Assembly (NCBI GenBank): GCA_002720285.1
Contig: PBHT01000051.1
Location: 1 to 17,221 of the forward strand
Length of the DNA stretch: 17,221 nucleotides
Reading direction: 5' to 3'
Origin: Acidobacteriota bacterium
Lineage (GTDB): Bacteria > Acidobacteriota > Vicinamibacteria > Vicinamibacterales > UBA823
In this document: positions 1 through 6,840 of the stretch, piece after piece
How positions within the stretch are numbered: the first letter of the stretch is position 1
How the letters are laid out: each line of letters begins with the position of its first letter
Program-made: the position numbers and the translations under genes
The notes under the pieces: model-generated
What the model saw: the letters and a program-made list of their open reading frames with translations, nothing else
Database searches by the model: none
Told to the model about the DNA's origin: nothing

Positions 1-139
1 ACTCAGAAAACTTGGTTCGCCCTAGGGGTGAATCGTCTGGCACCGGTAAGCGAACCAACGGTGTCCGCATGGCCACGGCATATATTGCGCCCTCGGCATC
101 ACGAATATCTTCAAGGGGAATATGTCGGTTCATAGCCAT
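1..139 (-). CDS. N-terminus of PLP-dependent threonine/serine dehydratase-like enzyme (partial)
   Basis: An open minus-strand frame begins at an ATG at 139 (a second in-frame ATG is at 133) and runs off the left edge, giving about 46 residues. It reads MAMNRHIPLEDIRDAEGAIY, followed by an AVAMRTPLVRLP segment. The 'x-x-A-x-x-I/Y-x-x-x-x-RTPL-x-x-L' pattern is the usual N-terminus of fold-type II PLP enzymes of the threonine/serine ammonia-lyase and serine racemase group, just before the lysine that binds PLP. That lysine lies outside the window. No clear SD is visible. The start is only 28 bases from the stop of the P1 peptidase on the same strand, so the two probably share a transcript. Inferred role: deamination of a hydroxy-amino acid in the cytoplasm. 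The family call rests on a short segment; another fold-type II PLP enzyme is possible. Confidence 0.55.
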   Translation of the reverse strand, partial: MAMNRHIPLEDIRDAEGAIYAVAMRTPLVRLPVPDDSPLGRTKFSE

Positions 140-167
140 GGAAGAGTGAGTCTGATACCAGCATAAC

Positions 168-1358
168 CTACCGTCCCCGCCCATACTTTCGAAGGATCTC
201 CGTTACGTGCTCGATGGAAATCGCTTCTGCGGTTCGGCCATTGCCAGTAACGGTGGTTGCTTGGAGCAGGGAGTTGTAGACTGCCTCCTCCGTCGCTTCC
301 AGTGTTGCTTGAAAGAGCGGTGACACGGCATCGGGTTGCAGTATCGAACGTGGGCGGGGCGTCCGTTCACCGAATCGAGACCGCATTTCGGAAGACGTCG
401 TGAAGGCGATCGCGAAATCGCCACTACCGTTGCCGTAAGACGAACCCGTGCGCGCGAGGCCGAACACCGCCCTTGCCGCGATCCGCTTTAAATCTCGTGC
501 GTCCACCGGAGCGTCGGTGGCCACAACAATCATGACTGACCCGTTGCCTTCGTTGGTTGCATCGACGGGCGATGTTGACGGGAGTGTTCCCGCCTGTGGC
601 GGTGGTGAGTATGAATAACGGCCTAACTCTTCACCAATCGGCACTCCGTCCATCATCAAAACGCCGCCGTAGTTGCTTTGGACCAAAACACCGACGGTGT
701 AGCCACCGAAGCGTGCGGGCAAGTGCCGTGAAGAAGTGCCGATGCCACCCTTCCAACCAAACGCCCGTGTGCCGGTACCGGCACCAACCGACCCTTCGGT
801 GACAGGTCCACTAGTCGCGTTGTCGATGGCTGCCCAGACATGGAGGGGAGTAACGTGCTGTCCTCGAATGTCATTCAATCCACCGTCGTTGGTCTCACCG
901 ACCACAGCATTAACTGACCGTACGTCCTCGTTGCCCTCGCGCCGGAGAGTATGCGCAACCGTTGCTTCTACGGCCGTGCCGACACTCAGCGTGTTAGTCA
1001 GTACAATTGGAGTTTCGATAGTGCCCAGTTCCTCGACCTGTGTGGACCCCGCCAGCTTGCCGAACGCGTTACCAACAAACACGCCACCGGCTACCTTCTC
1101 TTGGAAAAGGTTGCTGCTGTGCGGCACGATGGCGGTGACGCCGGTACGAATATTCTCGCCAGCAATGATTGTAGTGTGTCCAACGCTTACCCCGGCGACG
1201 TCAGTTATAGCGTTTAACTCACCCGGCGGAAACACCCCAGGTGTAATGCCTAAGTCACGCGCACGCACGCGGTCATCAGCGTTCTGGGACAGGACAACTG
1301 GCCACAGGCCGACGGCGATCACAACAATCGTTAGAAACATTTCTAGGCGTCTACGCAT
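168..1358 (-). CDS. Secreted P1-family peptidase (DmpA/BapA type, self-processing aminopeptidase)
   Basis: 396 residues. P1 peptidases cut N-terminal amino acids, including D-amino acids or beta-peptides, and mature by self-cleavage into two subunits. An N-terminal hydrophobic segment (residues 7-24) looks like a signal peptide, so the enzyme probably acts outside the cytoplasm. Family features are the ITDVAGVSVGH segment at about 51-61, a KGGIGTSSR segment at 203-211, and NGS-VMIVVATDAP at 272-284. By analogy with the DmpA Gly249-Ser250 site, cleavage is expected at Gly273-Ser274, leaving a 123-residue beta subunit with Ser274 as nucleophile. I chose the ATG at 1358 because a GGAGG SD lies 5 bases upstream; the in-frame ATG at 1370 overlaps that SD and would remove it from use. 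The gene is followed by the PLP enzyme and is divergent from the SelA-like gene. The exact substrate cannot be told. Confidence 0.88.
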   Translation of the reverse strand: MRRRLEMFLTIVVIAVGLWPVVLSQNADDRVRARDLGITPGVFPPGELNAITDVAGVSVGHTTIIAGENIRTGVTAIVPHSSNLFQEKVAGGVFVGNAFGKLAGSTQVEELGTIETPIVLTNTLSVGTAVEATVAHTLRREGNEDVRSVNAVVGETNDGGLNDIRGQHVTPLHVWAAIDNATSGPVTEGSVGAGTGTRAFGWKGGIGTSSRHLPARFGGYTVGVLVQSNYGGVLMMDGVPIGEELGRYSYSPPPQAGTLPSTSPVDATNEGNGSVMIVVATDAPVDARDLKRIAARAVFGLARTGSSYGNGSGDFAIAFTTSSEMRSRFGERTPRPRSILQPDAVSPLFQATLEATEEAVYNSLLQATTVTGNGRTAEAISIEHVTEILRKYGRGR

Positions 1359-1490
1359 ACCAACCTCCATAGATCATTGAACCATCTTGCCACGAGCAGT
1401 CGAAGAGTGCTACCGAGACGACCATTTCATTGGCAAGCCTCACCTGGCTGGCAGTTGTTGCGTCTAGGTTAACGTGCGCTTGCGTTCCCG

Positions 1491-1520
1491 TTGAGCCTCA
1501 TGCGAGGATGGCCTTGTAAT
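1491..1520 (+). promoter_or_regulatory. Sigma70-like promoter for the SelA-like gene
   Basis: TTGAGC at 1491-1496 and TGTAAT at 1515-1520 are separated by 18 bases. They match the -35 and -10 consensus at 4 of 6 and 5 of 6 positions. The expected transcription start is near 1527, about 55 bases before the chosen ATG at 1581. Identified by eye only. Confidence 0.4.
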
Positions 1521-1521
1521 T

Positions 1522-1537
1522 AGCACGTGATCGTGCT
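1522..1537. promoter_or_regulatory. Operator-like inverted repeat at the predicted transcription start
   Basis: AGCACG-TGAT-CGTGCT is a perfect 6-bp dyad with a 4-base centre. It sits just downstream of the predicted -10 box and over the expected transcription start, where a repressor would block initiation. The regulator is unknown. A dyad this short can occur by chance. Confidence 0.3.
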
Positions 1538-1580
1538 GTGGGAATTCGGTTCCTATACAACCCTGATTCTGAGGTCCAAC

Positions 1581-2864
1581 ATGTTGAAAAGTTCACCTGC
1601 GTCACGGCAATCAGATCTTCCACGCCTGAGTCGTCGAGAGTTCTTCGGTACAACAATCCTCGGTGGAACTGCCGGGGCATGTGCTAGTCGTGGCAGCGCC
1701 GCTCCATCGCGCTTACCTAATGCCGAAGCGGCCATCGCCGCGAGACAAGCGCTTAGTGACAACATCTATACCCGGATGCTTGGACTTAAACCTCATCTAG
1801 CAGCGATGGATCACATCACCGCATTGGGTGGCTCTCGTATGCCAGCTGAAGTCATGCAAGCGATGCTCGAGGCTAATAAGCAGTTTGTTGATATGCACGA
1901 ACTGACGCGAGCAGCTGGTGTGCGTCTGGCGGAGGTTCTTGGTGCTGATGCTGCATTAGTTACCAGTGGCTCATTTTCGGCCATGATTCTTGGTGCAGCG
2001 GCCTGTTTGACAGGTAATGACGAAGCCAAGATTAACGCCTTGCCGCATCCCACGTGGTCCAAACGTGAGTGTTTGACTCAGACATCGGGAAGGTTCGGTT
2101 ACGATCGGGCCTATCGTGCCGCAGGCATGACGATGGTTAACGTTGAGACACGAGAACAGTTTGCCAATGCGATTAATTCGAATACAGCGATGATTTCCGG
2201 CCTCGCTCGGCTTGACTATGAAACCGTAGACCAACCTGAATCTATGCAAGTTCATGAGTTGCTAGAGTTCGGCCGTCGAGCGTCTGTACCGGTAATTGTA
2301 GATGCTGCATCCGAATTGCCACCTACGACGACCCTGACTCGTTGGGTTGATGCTGGTGCAGACCTGGTTGTCATTAGTGGAGGGAAGGGTATTCGTGGAC
2401 CACAGTCGACCGGAATCCTGGCCGGTCGACGGGATCTGATCGAAGCAGCCACATTACACGCAGCACCCAATGCGAACTTAGGACGTGGTATGAAGGTTGG
2501 CAAGGAAGAGATCATGGGTTTTCTTGTGGCGCTCGACCGGTACGTTAAATTAGATCACGATCGAGTGTATGCCGCTTGGCGACGAAAGGCCGAGTACATT
2601 GCTAACGAGCTCCAGGGGATACCAGGCCTTGTGGCCGATGTCCCACAAGATGACCGTGGTAGACCTCGAGTGGACTTAACTTGGGACGAAGACAGCGTAA
2701 CGCTGTCCTCAGCAGAAGTCCGTGAGGGGCTCAAGAACGGAGATCCCCGGATCGCTATGACTGGTCAAGCCATCCAGACGCGGTGCATGAATGACGGGGA
2801 GGAGATTTTGGTTGCTCAGCGGGTTCAACAGTTCTTCCGCGATGAGGCGCAGCGACTGTCATGA
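1581..2864 (+). CDS. Tat-exported SelA-like PLP-dependent enzyme
   Basis: 427 residues, fold-type I PLP enzyme resembling the SelA / D-glucosaminate-6-phosphate ammonia-lyase-like group. Asp241 in VIVDAASE is expected to hold the PLP ring nitrogen, and Lys269 in ISGGKGIRGPQ is the likely Schiff-base lysine. The GRGMKVGKEE stretch at 301-310 also fits the family. The N-terminus carries a twin-arginine signal (SRREFF, Arg18-Arg19, then a hydrophobic stretch to about 32), so the protein is probably folded with cofactor and exported. A Cys at 34 could be a weak lipobox. The ATG at 1581 is chosen over 1527 because GAGG at 1571-1574 gives it an SD and it places the Tat motif normally. True selenocysteine synthase acts in the cytoplasm on tRNA, so SelA function is unlikely. 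A lyase or racemase on an amino acid or amino sugar is an inference. It is 22 bases upstream of the oxidoreductase. Confidence 0.8.
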   Translation: MLKSSPASRQSDLPRLSRREFFGTTILGGTAGACASRGSAAPSRLPNAEAAIAARQALSDNIYTRMLGLKPHLAAMDHITALGGSRMPAEVMQAMLEANKQFVDMHELTRAAGVRLAEVLGADAALVTSGSFSAMILGAAACLTGNDEAKINALPHPTWSKRECLTQTSGRFGYDRAYRAAGMTMVNVETREQFANAINSNTAMISGLARLDYETVDQPESMQVHELLEFGRRASVPVIVDAASELPPTTTLTRWVDAGADLVVISGGKGIRGPQSTGILAGRRDLIEAATLHAAPNANLGRGMKVGKEEIMGFLVALDRYVKLDHDRVYAAWRRKAEYIANELQGIPGLVADVPQDDRGRPRVDLTWDEDSVTLSSAEVREGLKNGDPRIAMTGQAIQTRCMNDGEEILVAQRVQQFFRDEAQRLS

Positions 2865-2886
2865 GTGTGAGGAAGGTAGTGCGGCT

Positions 2887-3858
2887 ATGACGCATGCGGT
2901 GTGGGTTCGACAGACCGGAGGGCCCGAGGTGCTCTCCTATGAGGAGTATGACCCGGGGCCTCCCGCTGCAGGCGCCGCACGGGTCAAGGTATCGGCAGCC
3001 GGCGTTAATTTCATCGATGTTTACTTCCGCACTGGCCTTTACCCGGCGGATTTACCCATTGTCGTCGGGCGTGAGGGAGCTGGTACGGTTGAGGCGGTGG
3101 GCTCTGGAGTTGAGGGGCTATCGCCAGGCGACCGAGTCTGTTGGGCGATGGAGCCAGGGTCGTATGCGGAGGTTGCCAATGTGCCGGCCGACAGCCTGAT
3201 TGTCGTTCCGCCCGGTGTGCCAGATGAGGCAGCGGCTGCGGTGATGCTCCAGGGGATGACCGCACATTACCTTGTGTATGCCACGCGTCCGGCCGTTGCC
3301 GGCGACACGGCGCTTGTGCACGCCGCGGCTGGTGGCGTTGGCTTGCTCTTGATCCAGATGCTTAAGCGGGAGGGTGTCCGAGTCATTGGCACCTGCTCAA
3401 CGGCTGAAAAGGCAGCGCTTGCCATGGCAGCGGGAGCTGACCAGATCATTAACTACACGACTGATGATTTTGTCGATGCTGTTACTGGGTGGACGGCCGG
3501 TCGCGGCGTTGATGTAGTTTACGATTCGGTCGGTGAGTCGACCTTTGAGGGGAGCCTGCGCTCACTAAAACCGCGCGGCATGATGGTGCTCTTCGGGCAG
3601 TCTAGTGGTCCGGTGCCGTCGTTCGATCTCAATCGACTTAATCCACTAGGCTCGTTATTCGTGACCCGTCCGTCGCTCGTACACTACATGCGTGACCGTG
3701 CCGAACTTGAGCTTCGGGCAGGGGCCGTGCTAAGTGCCGTCGCTGATGGGTCTTTACGCGTCAGAATTGGCCAACGCTTCGCACTCACCGATGCGGCAGA
3801 GGCGCACCGAGCTTTGGAAGGCCGGCGGACTTCTGGAAAAGTGATACTCGTCGGCTGA
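2887..3858 (+). CDS. qor: NADPH:quinone oxidoreductase, zinc-free MDR family
   Basis: 323 residues, the usual length for Qor. The family reduces quinones or enones with NADPH in the cytoplasm. The N-terminal GroES-like domain holds AAGVNFIDVYFRTGLYP (about 37-53) and VVGREGAGTVEAVG (59-72). The nucleotide-binding domain has the AAAGGVG glycine motif at 146-152, preceded by VH as in E. coli Qor. The cysteine ligands of zinc-containing alcohol dehydrogenases are missing. The ATG at 2887 is supported by the SD GAGGAAGG at 2869-2876 and by the standard N-terminus MTHAVWVRQTGGPEVL; longer in-frame starts lie inside the upstream gene. The 22-base gap suggests cotranscription with the SelA-like gene, with no clear functional link. 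Confidence 0.9.
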   Translation: MTHAVWVRQTGGPEVLSYEEYDPGPPAAGAARVKVSAAGVNFIDVYFRTGLYPADLPIVVGREGAGTVEAVGSGVEGLSPGDRVCWAMEPGSYAEVANVPADSLIVVPPGVPDEAAAAVMLQGMTAHYLVYATRPAVAGDTALVHAAAGGVGLLLIQMLKREGVRVIGTCSTAEKAALAMAAGADQIINYTTDDFVDAVTGWTAGRGVDVVYDSVGESTFEGSLRSLKPRGMMVLFGQSSGPVPSFDLNRLNPLGSLFVTRPSLVHYMRDRAELELRAGAVLSAVADGSLRVRIGQRFALTDAAEAHRALEGRRTSGKVILVG

Positions 3859-3884
3859 TATCCGCCCTTACGTGATTTCCATAC

Positions 3885-3922
3885 CAAAAAACCTGCCGCC
3901 ACCGATTCTTTGGCGGTGGGTT
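3885..3922 (-). terminator. Intrinsic terminator, minus strand (possibly shared by convergent genes)
   Basis: A 12-bp stem pairs 3890-3901 with 3911-3922 (two G-T wobbles) around a 9-base loop. On the minus strand the stem is followed by about six T residues (the A run at 3886-3891), the form of a rho-independent terminator for the cytochrome c gene. The convergent oxidoreductase gene ends 27 bases to the left; on the plus strand the stem is followed by only a weak T stretch. Confidence 0.7.
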
Positions 3923-3952
3923 CTAGGCCGGGACCTAGGTAGTCCTCTATGA

Positions 3953-4366
3953 TTACTGCGAGTAAGGCCCCTGAATAACAATCTGTTGCAGTGCCTCATA
4001 GACGGCTGGCAACTCTTCTTCACCAGCTGGAAGTTCATTGAGGCTGAGGATGTATGCGATAACTGCAGCGTACTCTTCGTCGAGAAGACTCCCCGGATTG
4101 TCTTCAGGCATCGTAACGGTAATTAAGTCGAATAGTTCGGAGATTGGAACGTTGGTCCAACTGCCCATATAGGCTTCACCGACAAACTCGTCATCCACGT
4201 GGCATTCACTGCAAATGTTCTCCCAGAATCGAGCGCCTCGTGCGGCTTGAGCCTCGGTATATACGCCGTCGTGAATCGTTTTCGAATCGGCATCTTGGTC
4301 AATTGCGTGGATGGCTGAGGCTGTAAACAGTAAAATCATCACCGAAAGTGCTCTTAAGAATGTCAT
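3953..4366 (-). CDS. Secreted monohaem cytochrome c
   Basis: 137 residues. A signal peptide spans about 1-21, with probable cleavage after AIHA. One haem-binding motif, CSECH, is at 52-56. Met86 in VTMPEDNPG is the likely second iron ligand, so this looks like a class I cytochrome c that carries electrons in the periplasm. The C-terminal helix (EEYAAVIAYILSLNELP, about 97-113) fits that fold. The ATG at 4366 is chosen because GGAGAAG lies 7 bases upstream; the longer reading to 4408 adds only a charged stretch with no SD. The small secreted protein gene lies upstream on the same strand, across a roughly 200-base gap that may hold a structured leader. A terminator follows the gene. The electron partner is unknown. 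Confidence 0.85.
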   Translation of the reverse strand: MTFLRALSVMILLFTASAIHAIDQDADSKTIHDGVYTEAQAARGARFWENICSECHVDDEFVGEAYMGSWTNVPISELFDLITVTMPEDNPGSLLDEEYAAVIAYILSLNELPAGEEELPAVYEALQQIVIQGPYSQ

Positions 4367-4423
4367 GTGCTCGCTTCTCCGGGTCCGTCCGTTCATGAGT
4401 CGCCGCATAGATGGCGCGAGGCT

Positions 4424-4476
4424 GTAACTGTCTCAACGTTAGCCGAATCACGACGCCGATTCAACCTCACAGTTAC
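4424..4476 (-). ncRNA. Possible structured 5' leader upstream of the cytochrome c gene
   Basis: GTAACTGT at 4424-4431 pairs with ACAGTTAC at 4469-4476. Inside it, GAATC at 4445-4449 pairs with GATTC at 4458-4462 around an 8-base loop. The nested stems lie 58-110 bases upstream of the cytochrome start, within its expected leader. This is seen by eye only and I recognise no known riboswitch. The rest of 4367-4562 shows no gene. Confidence 0.22.
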
Positions 4477-4562
4477 GAGATACTGCAGCTGCCGAAGACA
4501 GGGCCTTGGTAAGCGGCAGAGGCTCCGGCACGACTGGCAGGAGCTAGATGCGGATGACATGG

Positions 4563-4985
4563 TTACCACTGGTCTCGGCGGTAGCCGAAGTAAGTGACGG
4601 TCGTCATGCCCACCACGTAGTGTTCCACGTAATGGTAGTCACCGTCGGTGCGGTTCAGGCCGTCAAAGATGGAGCGTGCGTCAGGGTCGAGGAGGCGGAC
4701 GTAACCTGACCCGTCCATAGCGACGAAGGTCACGAATGAGCCATGCTCGAACCGTGTCACTTGAACGTTTTCATGCGTCGTCCAGTAGTAGTGGTTACCG
4801 ATACGTTGAATAAGGCACGCCTCAACTTCGGCATCCTCTGGTGCGATGTCCTCTACTGTCCGGACAACACCGTTCTCACTAACCCTCAGTGTCGGCAGTC
4901 CATTTAGGACAATTTCGGTTTGTGCACCGACCGGTGAGACAAATAAACCGATCGCCAACACAGCCCGACCAATTGAAAGCTTCAT
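4563..4985 (-). CDS. Small secreted protein of unknown function
   Basis: 140 residues from the ATG at 4985. A signal peptide covers about 1-21 (MKLSIGRAVLAIGLFVSPVG, then A-Q). The mature part is acidic and rich in beta-type residues and aromatics (HYYWTTHE, YHYVEHYVVGMTTVTYFGY), with a single Cys and no membrane span or metal motif that I recognise. A GTG at 5003 is an alternative start; neither start has a convincing SD, so the start is uncertain. The gene is divergent from the alpha/beta-hydrolase, with a repeat-bearing control region between them, and lies upstream of the cytochrome c gene. It may be a lineage-specific envelope protein. I do not assign a function. Confidence 0.65.
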   Translation of the reverse strand: MKLSIGRAVLAIGLFVSPVGAQTEIVLNGLPTLRVSENGVVRTVEDIAPEDAEVEACLIQRIGNHYYWTTHENVQVTRFEHGSFVTFVAMDGSGYVRLLDPDARSIFDGLNRTDGDYHYVEHYVVGMTTVTYFGYRRDQW

Positions 4986-5035
4986 TAGGCTTTTACTCGT
5001 CACGAGCGTCAGGATATCGCGAATTCACTCTAGGT

Positions 5036-5157
5036 TGCACCGTGTGCAGTCACGACTGATAAAAGTTGAGGCTACGGCGATCTAGTGATGTTAGGGGCCA
5101 AGTGGAGGCCTTCGCTGTTCCGTCGCCTTTCATTGAACGGCTAGTGCTGCACACGGT
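5036..5157. repeat. Pair of 11-bp inverted repeats in a divergent promoter region
   Basis: ACCGTGTGCAG at 5039-5049 and its exact reverse complement CTGCACACGGT at 5147-5157 are separated by 97 bases. The left copy also lies in a small dyad, TGCAC-CGT-GTGCA (5036-5048). The right copy fills the end of the spacer and touches the -10 box of the plus-strand promoter. The placement fits two binding sites of one regulator, one near each divergent gene. Confidence 0.4.
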
Positions 5158-5162
5158 ATGAT
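5133..5162 (+). promoter_or_regulatory. Sigma70-like promoter for the alpha/beta-hydrolase gene
   Basis: TTGAAC at 5133-5138 and TATGAT at 5157-5162 are separated by 18 bases (4 of 6 and 5 of 6 consensus positions). The expected start near 5169 gives a leader of about 35 bases before the SD and the ATG at 5204. The right-hand inverted repeat overlaps the spacer. Confidence 0.5.
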
Positions 5163-5203
5163 TCGTGTTGGTTTGAATGTTCATTGGTGTGAGGAGGCGA
5201 GTT

Positions 5204-6073
5204 ATGTTTTCTGTTAACAGAGGTGTCTTGGCGATTGGTCTTGTGCTCGCAGTGGTTTTTCCGTTCAGTGATGCAGTGGGGCAGTCCGGCCAAGCCGATA
5301 TCAAAGCGCATCGTGATATTGATTACATTGATGGCGCTGATTATCCCGATGCTCGTGACCGGCTTGATGTATTCATGCCTGGCGATGCCTCCGGTGCGCC
5401 AACAGTAGTATTTTTTCACGGTGGGGGCTTGGTAAACGGCGACAAGGCCCAAGGCGAGTTTCTGGCTAAGGCACTTGTCCCACGAGGGATCGGTGTCGTT
5501 TCGGCCAACTATCGCCTGTCGCCAACCGTAAAACACCCCGCACATCTCCAGGATGCTGCTGCGGCGTTTGCCTGGACCGTGGCGCATATCGCGGACTTTG
5601 GTGGTAATCCCGAGAAGGTTTATTTGGCGGGCCATTCCGCTGGCGCATACATGGCCGCGCTTCTGGCGCTCGATGACTCCTACATTCGTGAGGTTGGTTT
5701 GGCAAAGTCCTCGATTCATGGCTCCATACCGATTAGTCCATTCCTTTATGTTGAGGAAGTTGCGCCTGACCGCCCAAAAACAGTGTGGGGGACCGAGGTA
5801 GCGGTGTGGCATCAGGCATCAGCATCCTCCTACATTAGTGGTGGTAAGCCACCGTTGTTATTCGTCTATGCTGACGGAGATGCTGATTGGCGGCGCGAAC
5901 AGATTCTCCGGGTCGCGCGAGAGCTCGTGTCAGCTGGGCAATCCAGTGTGGACACTGTCGAGATTTCTGATCGGACCCATGCTTCTGTGGTTGAGAGGCT
6001 GGTCGAACCCGACGACCCTGGTACCCTGCAGATCGCTGACTTCGTCCTTCGGTCGGATGGGGGAGTGCACTAG
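5204..6073 (+). CDS. Secreted alpha/beta-hydrolase (esterase/lipase-like)
   Basis: 289 residues with an N-terminal signal peptide (hydrophobic 8-21, probable cleavage near AVGQ at 24-27). The oxyanion-hole motif HGGG is at 72-75, and the nucleophile Ser145 lies in GHSAG (143-147). The likely acid is Asp224 in VYADGDADW and the likely base is His259 in DRTHASVV, a complete triad in the normal order. The family hydrolyses carboxyl esters; this HGGG form resembles the hormone-sensitive-lipase/BD-FAE type group. The ATG at 5204 has the SD GAGGAGG at 5191-5197 with a 6-base spacer, so I prefer it to the in-frame ATG at 5177. The gene has its own promoter and seems to be a single-gene unit ending at a hairpin. 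The natural ester is unknown. Confidence 0.87.
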   Translation: MFSVNRGVLAIGLVLAVVFPFSDAVGQSGQADIKAHRDIDYIDGADYPDARDRLDVFMPGDASGAPTVVFFHGGGLVNGDKAQGEFLAKALVPRGIGVVSANYRLSPTVKHPAHLQDAAAAFAWTVAHIADFGGNPEKVYLAGHSAGAYMAALLALDDSYIREVGLAKSSIHGSIPISPFLYVEEVAPDRPKTVWGTEVAVWHQASASSYISGGKPPLLFVYADGDADWRREQILRVARELVSAGQSSVDTVEISDRTHASVVERLVEPDDPGTLQIADFVLRSDGGVH

Positions 6074-6085
6074 TTCTAGGCTGAG

Positions 6086-6107
6086 AGGAGGGGGCAAGCC
6101 CTCGCCT
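6086..6107 (+). terminator. GC-rich hairpin after the hydrolase gene (no T tract)
   Basis: A 9-position stem, AGGAGGGGG with CCCTCGCCT (one A-G mismatch, one G-T pair), closes a CAAG tetraloop 13 bases after the hydrolase stop. No T run follows, so it is a weak or factor-assisted terminator, or a transcript-stabilising hairpin. The rest of 6108-6264 shows no gene and becomes AT-rich. Confidence 0.35.
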
Positions 6108-6264
6108 TCCCCTTCGTCTCATCGACAACCAGAAGCTTTTGGACCGGTTTGGCCAAAAAAGTAAACTTCCTTCAAGAACCCGCCCGTAAACCGCCTTGCT
6201 AGTTGATTCCGTGCTTTGAGTTCCTCATCCAAACACTGTCAATTTGTATAGTTTATAATATGAG

Positions 6265-6299
6265 TTGACACCACTAAGATAATATGATATTAATATAAT
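6265..6299 (+). promoter_or_regulatory. AT-rich promoter region of the Hsp20 gene
   Basis: A perfect TTGACA at 6265-6270 is followed by TATTAA at 6288-6293 (17-base spacer) and by a perfect TATAAT at 6294-6299, whose 23-base spacer is too long for that -35. Another perfect TATAAT is at 6254-6259 without a clear -35. The whole 6236-6310 stretch is strongly AT-rich against GC-richer surroundings. I see no CIRCE element and no clear heat-shock-sigma -10 box. Confidence 0.45.
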
Positions 6300-6352
6300 C
6301 ACTATTTAACTACTGAATGTGAGGAGAGGTGTCCTCAAGAATGGAGGAAGCT

Positions 6353-6820
6353 ATGATGCTCGCTAGATGGAGTCCCTTAGACGACTTTTCTGACCTCCAC
6401 CGTGAGGTGGACCGTTTGTTCGGCCGGAGTTGGAGCAATGTTGCAACTGGGGTGAACGAAGGAGCCTGGGTGCCGGCGACCGAGGTGACATCCGGAGAGG
6501 ATGGATGGCAGCTTCGCATTGCCCTACCGGGGGTGAACAAGAATGATGTAAACGTCGATTTGCATGGCGAGACCCTGACGATTAAGGGAGAGCGGACCGA
6601 CACTAAGCGGAACGATGAACTCCATGTTTCAGAAATTCGCTATGGCCGGTTTGAGCGAGCCTTCACGCTACCAGCAAAGGTCGAAGGCGATAAAGTGAAT
6701 GCCCGTTTCGAGAACGGCATGCTGGAGTTGACGCTGCCACTAGCTGCGAGTGCAAGGTCAAAACGTATAGAAATTGGTGCTGCAGCAGAGAAAGATATCG
6801 ATGTAGAAAAGATTGCTTAA
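6353..6820 (+). CDS. Hsp20 / alpha-crystallin small heat-shock protein
   Basis: 155 residues. Small heat-shock proteins are ATP-independent cytoplasmic holdases that bind unfolding proteins. The N-terminus MMLARWSPLDDFSDLHREVD is typical of bacterial Hsp20. The alpha-crystallin domain spans about 40-130, with ALPGVNKNDVNVDLHGETLT (57-76), RYGRFERAFTLP (96-107) and the closing ARFENGMLELTLP (117-129). The C-terminal I-x-I motif that mediates oligomer contacts is Ile139-Glu-Ile141. The start is uncertain: ATG 6353 has GGAGG at 6343-6347 just upstream and gives the usual N-terminus, while ATG 6341 could use GAGGAGAGG at 6321-6329 and adds four residues. It appears to be a single-gene unit, with an AT-rich promoter before it and a strong hairpin after it. 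Confidence 0.92.
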   Translation: MMLARWSPLDDFSDLHREVDRLFGRSWSNVATGVNEGAWVPATEVTSGEDGWQLRIALPGVNKNDVNVDLHGETLTIKGERTDTKRNDELHVSEIRYGRFERAFTLPAKVEGDKVNARFENGMLELTLPLAASARSKRIEIGAAAEKDIDVEKIA

Positions 6821-6840
6821 GATTATCGAAGATGTTCAGC

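Noticed and set aside
203..210. GTSSR (residues 207-211 of the P1 peptidase) as the self-cleavage site
   Set aside because: In DmpA the site is Gly-Ser leaving a beta subunit of about 126 residues; Gly273-Ser274 here fits that length, GTSSR does not.
736..1380. A 214-codon open frame on the plus strand opposite the P1 peptidase
   Set aside because: It is a shadow of the peptidase gene: Pro/Thr/Ser/Val-rich with no family features and no SD, while the minus strand encodes a complete recognisable enzyme.
1571..1686. SelA function (selenocysteine synthesis) for the gene at 1581
   Set aside because: A Tat export signal is not compatible with a tRNA-modifying enzyme, and no other selenocysteine genes are in the window.
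3923..3938. CTAGG-N6-CCTAG as a second terminator stem
   Set aside because: Only 5 bp, no T tract, and the adjacent 12-bp stem already explains termination.
5141..5812. A 223-codon open frame on the minus strand opposite the alpha/beta-hydrolase
   Set aside because: The plus strand has a full catalytic triad, SD and promoter; the minus frame has an unnatural composition and no motifs.
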